DNA of 64,000 bases. Origin: Mesorhizobium temperatum (GTDB lineage Bacteria > Pseudomonadota > Alphaproteobacteria > Rhizobiales > Rhizobiaceae). Below are positions 61,540 through 64,000 of the stretch, piece by piece (position 1 is the first letter of the stretch; every line of letters starts with the position of its first letter). The notes under the pieces were generated by a model. That model ran no database searches, was not told where the DNA came from, and was given only the letters and a program-made list of their open reading frames with translations. The position numbers and the translations under genes are program-made. The DNA is taken from contig NZ_NPKJ01000041.1 in the NCBI RefSeq assembly GCF_002284575.1, forward strand, positions 186,431 through 250,430, in the 5' to 3' direction.

Positions 61540-62160
61540 ATGAGCCGTTCGTGGTCGCGTCGACCGCGACAGCGATACGTCCCGCCGCGGCCGCGAAGCC
61601 TTTGGCGCCGGCTGGTGGATTACGCACTGACAGTCATCGTCCTCGGTCTGCTGATCCTTCTGGCGGCGCGCCTTGACCGGATCGAGACGCGCAAGACGGA
61701 GGGTGCCGCCGTCGTCAATGACGGCGATACGATCACGCTCGGTATCGAGCGCATCCGCATGCGCGGCATTGACGCGCCCGAATATTCGCAGGTCTGCCGC
61801 AAGGACGGCGCCGGCTATCCCTGCGGCAAGCTGGCGCGGCAATCGCTGGTCCGTCTGATCGCCGGGAAACCCGTCTCCTGCACCGGCTGGCAGCGCGATC
61901 GCTACGGCCGGCTGCTCGGCGACTGCAACGCCGGCGGCAAGGATCTCAACCGCGCCCAAGTCGAGGCCGGCTGGGCGGTTGCCTATGGCGATTTCGAAAC
62001 CGAGGAAGCCGCTGCCCGTTCCGGCAAGTCCGGCATCTGGGCCGGCACTTTCGACGAGCCGCACGATTGGCGTGAGAGCCACGATCACGAGGTGACCGAA
62101 AGGAAGCACGGCACTTTGGCTTCGATCGGCGATGGCTTGCGAGAAATTTTTCGCTTCTGA
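61540..62160 (+). CDS. Thermonuclease-family (SNase-like) protein, membrane-anchored
   Basis: A 206-residue protein with a basic N-terminus, one transmembrane segment (about 27-43) and an SNase fold: VVNDGDTITLGIERIRMRGIDAPEYSQ, CTGWQRDRYGRLLGDC and QVEAGWAVAYGDFETEEAAAR. The Asp, Arg and Glu positions of the nuclease site are largely present. It is probably periplasmic with phosphodiesterase activity. Two Cys pairs may form disulfides. It is divergent from the kinase gene and 43 bp before the GST gene. Confidence 0.85.
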   Translation: MSRSWSRRPRQRYVPPRPRSLWRRLVDYALTVIVLGLLILLAARLDRIETRKTEGAAVVNDGDTITLGIERIRMRGIDAPEYSQVCRKDGAGYPCGKLARQSLVRLIAGKPVSCTGWQRDRYGRLLGDCNAGGKDLNRAQVEAGWAVAYGDFETEEAAARSGKSGIWAGTFDEPHDWRESHDHEVTERKHGTLASIGDGLREIFRF

Positions 62161-62203
62161 TGAGCAGCAATCTATAATTCGTCGGATCAACCAGGAGGAT
62201 GGA

Positions 62204-62815
62204 ATGAAACTCTTCGACGGCGGCCGGGCGCCCAATCCCCGGCGGGTTCGCGTCTTCCTTGCCGAAAAGGGGCTCGAGCTTCCGCTGGTGCCCGTCGACA
62301 TGGGCGCGCTGGAGCACAAAGAGCAGCCGGTCAGTTCGCGCAATCCGCTGCAGCGTCTGCCGGTGCTCGAACTCGACGACGGGACCGTCATCACCGAATC
62401 CGTCGCCATCTGCCGCTATTTCGAGGAGTTGCATCCGGAACCGGCTTTGTTCGGGCGCGGCGCGCTCGGCAAGGCGCTGGTCGAGATGTGGCAAAGGCGC
62501 ATGGAACTCAACCTGCTTGGTTGCGTCACCGCCGCGTTCCGGCACATCCATCCGGCGATGAAGGAATGGGAGGTTCCGCAAATTCCCGAATGGGGCGAGG
62601 CCAACAAGCCGAAAGCCGTTGGATTCCTAAGACTCCTCGACGACGAGTTGGCGAACCGGGAATTCGTCGCCGGCGATGCCTATTCGATCGCCGACATCAC
62701 CGGGCTGATTGCCATCGACTTCATGAAGCCGGCGCGTATCAAGGTGCCGGAAGACTGTGCCAACGTACTGCGCTGGCATCAGGCGATCTCCAGCCGGCCG
62801 AGCGCCGCCGCCTGA
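62204..62815 (+). CDS. Glutathione S-transferase family protein
   Basis: A 203-residue GST. The ATG at 62204 follows AGGAGG and gives MKLFDGGRAPNPRRVRVFL. The thioredoxin-like domain has NPLQRLPVLELDDGTVITES, the glutathione-binding cis-Pro and Ser region, and the helical C-terminal domain includes FVAGDAYSIADITGLIAIDF (N-capping box). It would conjugate or reduce small electrophiles using glutathione; the specific substrate is unknown. Next gene 16 bp downstream. Confidence 0.9.
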   Translation: MKLFDGGRAPNPRRVRVFLAEKGLELPLVPVDMGALEHKEQPVSSRNPLQRLPVLELDDGTVITESVAICRYFEELHPEPALFGRGALGKALVEMWQRRMELNLLGCVTAAFRHIHPAMKEWEVPQIPEWGEANKPKAVGFLRLLDDELANREFVAGDAYSIADITGLIAIDFMKPARIKVPEDCANVLRWHQAISSRPSAAA

Positions 62816-62831
62816 GAATGAGCCCCTGAGA

Positions 62832-63449
62832 ATGAGCGAAGAGCTGGAAAACTTCGCGGCGAGGGTACGCGCCTGCCGTATCTGCGTCGAAAACCCGATC
62901 GGTCCGCGGCTGCCGCATGAGCCGCGCCCGGTGCTCAGGCCGTCGTTCAGCGCCCGTATCCTGATTGCCAGCCAGGCACCGGGCACCAAGGTGCATATGT
63001 CAGGCATGCCGTTCACCGACGCTTCCGGCGATCGGTTGCGGAACTGGCTGGGCGTCAGCAGCGAAGAATTCTACGACACGACAAAATTCGCCATCGTGCC
63101 GATGGGCTTTTGCTTTCCCGGCCAGGACGCCAAGGGCGGCGACCTGCCGCCGCGCCGCGAATGTGCACCCGCCTGGCGTGCGCCGCTGATGGCGCTGATG
63201 CCGCGCATCGACCTGGTGCTGACGATCGGCAGCTATGCGCAATGCTGGCACATGGGCGCCGCGCGCCGGCCCTCGCTGACGGAGACGGTGATGGATTGGC
63301 GCACCATCTGGGATGCGCCCAGCAACCCGAAAGTGCTGCCGCTACCGCATCCGTCGTGGCGCAACACCGCCTGGCTGAAGCGCAATCCGTGGTTTGAAAT
63401 GGATTTGCTGCCGTTTCTGAAATCGGAAATCCGCTATCGCCTCGGCTGA
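62832..63449 (+). CDS. Uracil-DNA glycosylase family protein
   Basis: A 205-residue protein of the UDG superfamily with the N-terminal CRICVEN and RILIASQAPGTKVHMSGMPF in place of the usual water-activating motif, DASGDRLRNWLGV, and the C-terminal LPHPSWRNTAWLKRNPWF containing the His-Pro-Ser loop. This is the branch widespread in proteobacteria annotated as uracil-DNA glycosylase-like; activity on DNA is not proven. The start at 62832 is 16 bp after the GST stop, in the same transcript. Confidence 0.85.
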   Translation: MSEELENFAARVRACRICVENPIGPRLPHEPRPVLRPSFSARILIASQAPGTKVHMSGMPFTDASGDRLRNWLGVSSEEFYDTTKFAIVPMGFCFPGQDAKGGDLPPRRECAPAWRAPLMALMPRIDLVLTIGSYAQCWHMGAARRPSLTETVMDWRTIWDAPSNPKVLPLPHPSWRNTAWLKRNPWFEMDLLPFLKSEIRYRLG

Positions 63450-63568
63450 GGCGTGAGCAAGAAATCACTCGCTTTTGCGCCATCTGGCAGAATTTCTTTC
63501 TTGTGAATGGCCTAAATAAGAAGGACTATAGCCAATCTATTCCTAGTCTATCCCTGTGGGAGCACCCA

Positions 63569-64000
63569 ATGGACCGTCTTGACAGAAAAATCCTCCGCCT
63601 CTTGCAGGAGGACGCGACGCTCGCGGTCGCCGATGTCGCCAAAAAAGTCGGACTGTCGACCACGCCCTGCTGGCGGCGTATCCAGAAGCTCGAGGAGGAA
63701 GGCGTCATCAAGCGGCGCGTCGCCATTCTCGATCATGAAAAGGTCAATGTGCGCGTCACTGTATTCGTGTCGATCCGCACGAATTCGCACAGCCATGAGT
63801 GGCTGCGGCGCTTTTCGGAGGTCATCCAGGAATTTCCGGAAGTGGTCGAGTTCTACCGGATGAGCGGTGACGTCGACTATCTCTTGCGCGTGGTAGTGCC
63901 CGACATCGCTGCTTACGACGCCTTCTACAAGCGGCTGATCGCCAAGATAGAGATCCGCGACGTCTCGTCGTCGTTTGCCATGGAGCAGATCAAGTACACC
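63569..64000 (+). CDS. Lrp/AsnC-family transcriptional regulator (cut by the window end)
   Basis: The first 144 codons of an Lrp-type regulator, open to the last base. It begins MDRLDRKILRLLQEDATLAV and continues with VAKKVGLSTTPCWRRIQKLE, the helix-turn-helix, and then EVVEFYRMSGDVDYLLRVVV of the RAM effector domain. Family proteins are about 150-165 residues, so only a few codons are missing. The 120 bp before it contain no recognised gene. Confidence 0.92.
   Translation, partial: MDRLDRKILRLLQEDATLAVADVAKKVGLSTTPCWRRIQKLEEEGVIKRRVAILDHEKVNVRVTVFVSIRTNSHSHEWLRRFSEVIQEFPEVVEFYRMSGDVDYLLRVVVPDIAAYDAFYKRLIAKIEIRDVSSSFAMEQIKYT

Overview
The window reads as a piece of chromosome from a GC-rich alphaproteobacterium of the Rhizobiales, most likely Mesorhizobium or a close relative. 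This is inferred from the rhizobial-type general amino-acid transporter (aapJQM), the housekeeping neighbourhood at the right (dusA, aspartic protease, DUF1289 protein, cobT, DivJ/PleC-like kinase), and the density of amino-acid catabolic genes. No rRNA, tRNA, CRISPR array or complete mobile element was seen.

Layout. (1) 1-9671: end of a Spy/CpxP-like gene, then a cytochrome c and an OmpR-type two-component system on the minus strand, divergent from an eight-gene plus-strand operon. That operon encodes a molybdenum hydroxylase of the isoquinoline 1-oxidoreductase type (iorA, iorB), flavocytochrome c sulfide dehydrogenase (fccA, fccB) and soxX-soxY-soxZ-soxA. Neither soxB nor soxCD is in the window, and SoxY ends in an altered carrier arm. 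(2) 9800-18700: a frameshifted cupin gene, a LysR regulator, aapJQM with only a suspected scrap of aapP, a MalY/PatB-like lyase, and remnants of an Asp/Glu racemase and an agmatinase. (3) 18800-54134: a long catabolic region built from repeated gene families. It holds a kinase/class III aminotransferase fusion, three two-domain GNAT proteins, five near-complete DAO-family FAD oxidoreductases (one frameshifted) plus a sixth as a fragment, two type II HAD hydrolases, two isopropylmalate/tartrate-dehydrogenase-like enzymes, two aldehyde dehydrogenases, a second class III aminotransferase, an M20 deacetylase, a DSD1-type PLP enzyme, an ornithine cyclodeaminase homologue, an Asp/Glu racemase homologue, an Lrp regulator and a peptide/opine-type ABC transporter. 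An IS21 transposase fragment and several broken genes show that the region is recombining. (4) 54530-64000: core-like genes (dusA, protease, DUF1289, cobT, histidine kinase, nuclease, GST, uracil-DNA glycosylase-like, Lrp), interrupted between dusA and the protease gene by an AraC/SDR insert flanked by 46-bp direct repeats.

How the genes may work together. The first operon probably feeds electrons from reduced sulfur, and perhaps from a hydroxylated substrate, into periplasmic cytochromes. The large middle region looks like several parallel routes for unusual amines or amino acids: uptake by the ABC transporters, oxidation of the amine by DAO enzymes, transamination or phospho-lyase elimination, oxidation of the resulting semialdehyde, and NAD-dependent hydroxy-acid oxidation. 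The substrate cannot be read from the sequence. The kinase/aminotransferase fusion points towards a hydroxylated amine such as 5-hydroxylysine or ethanolamine, but this is inference.
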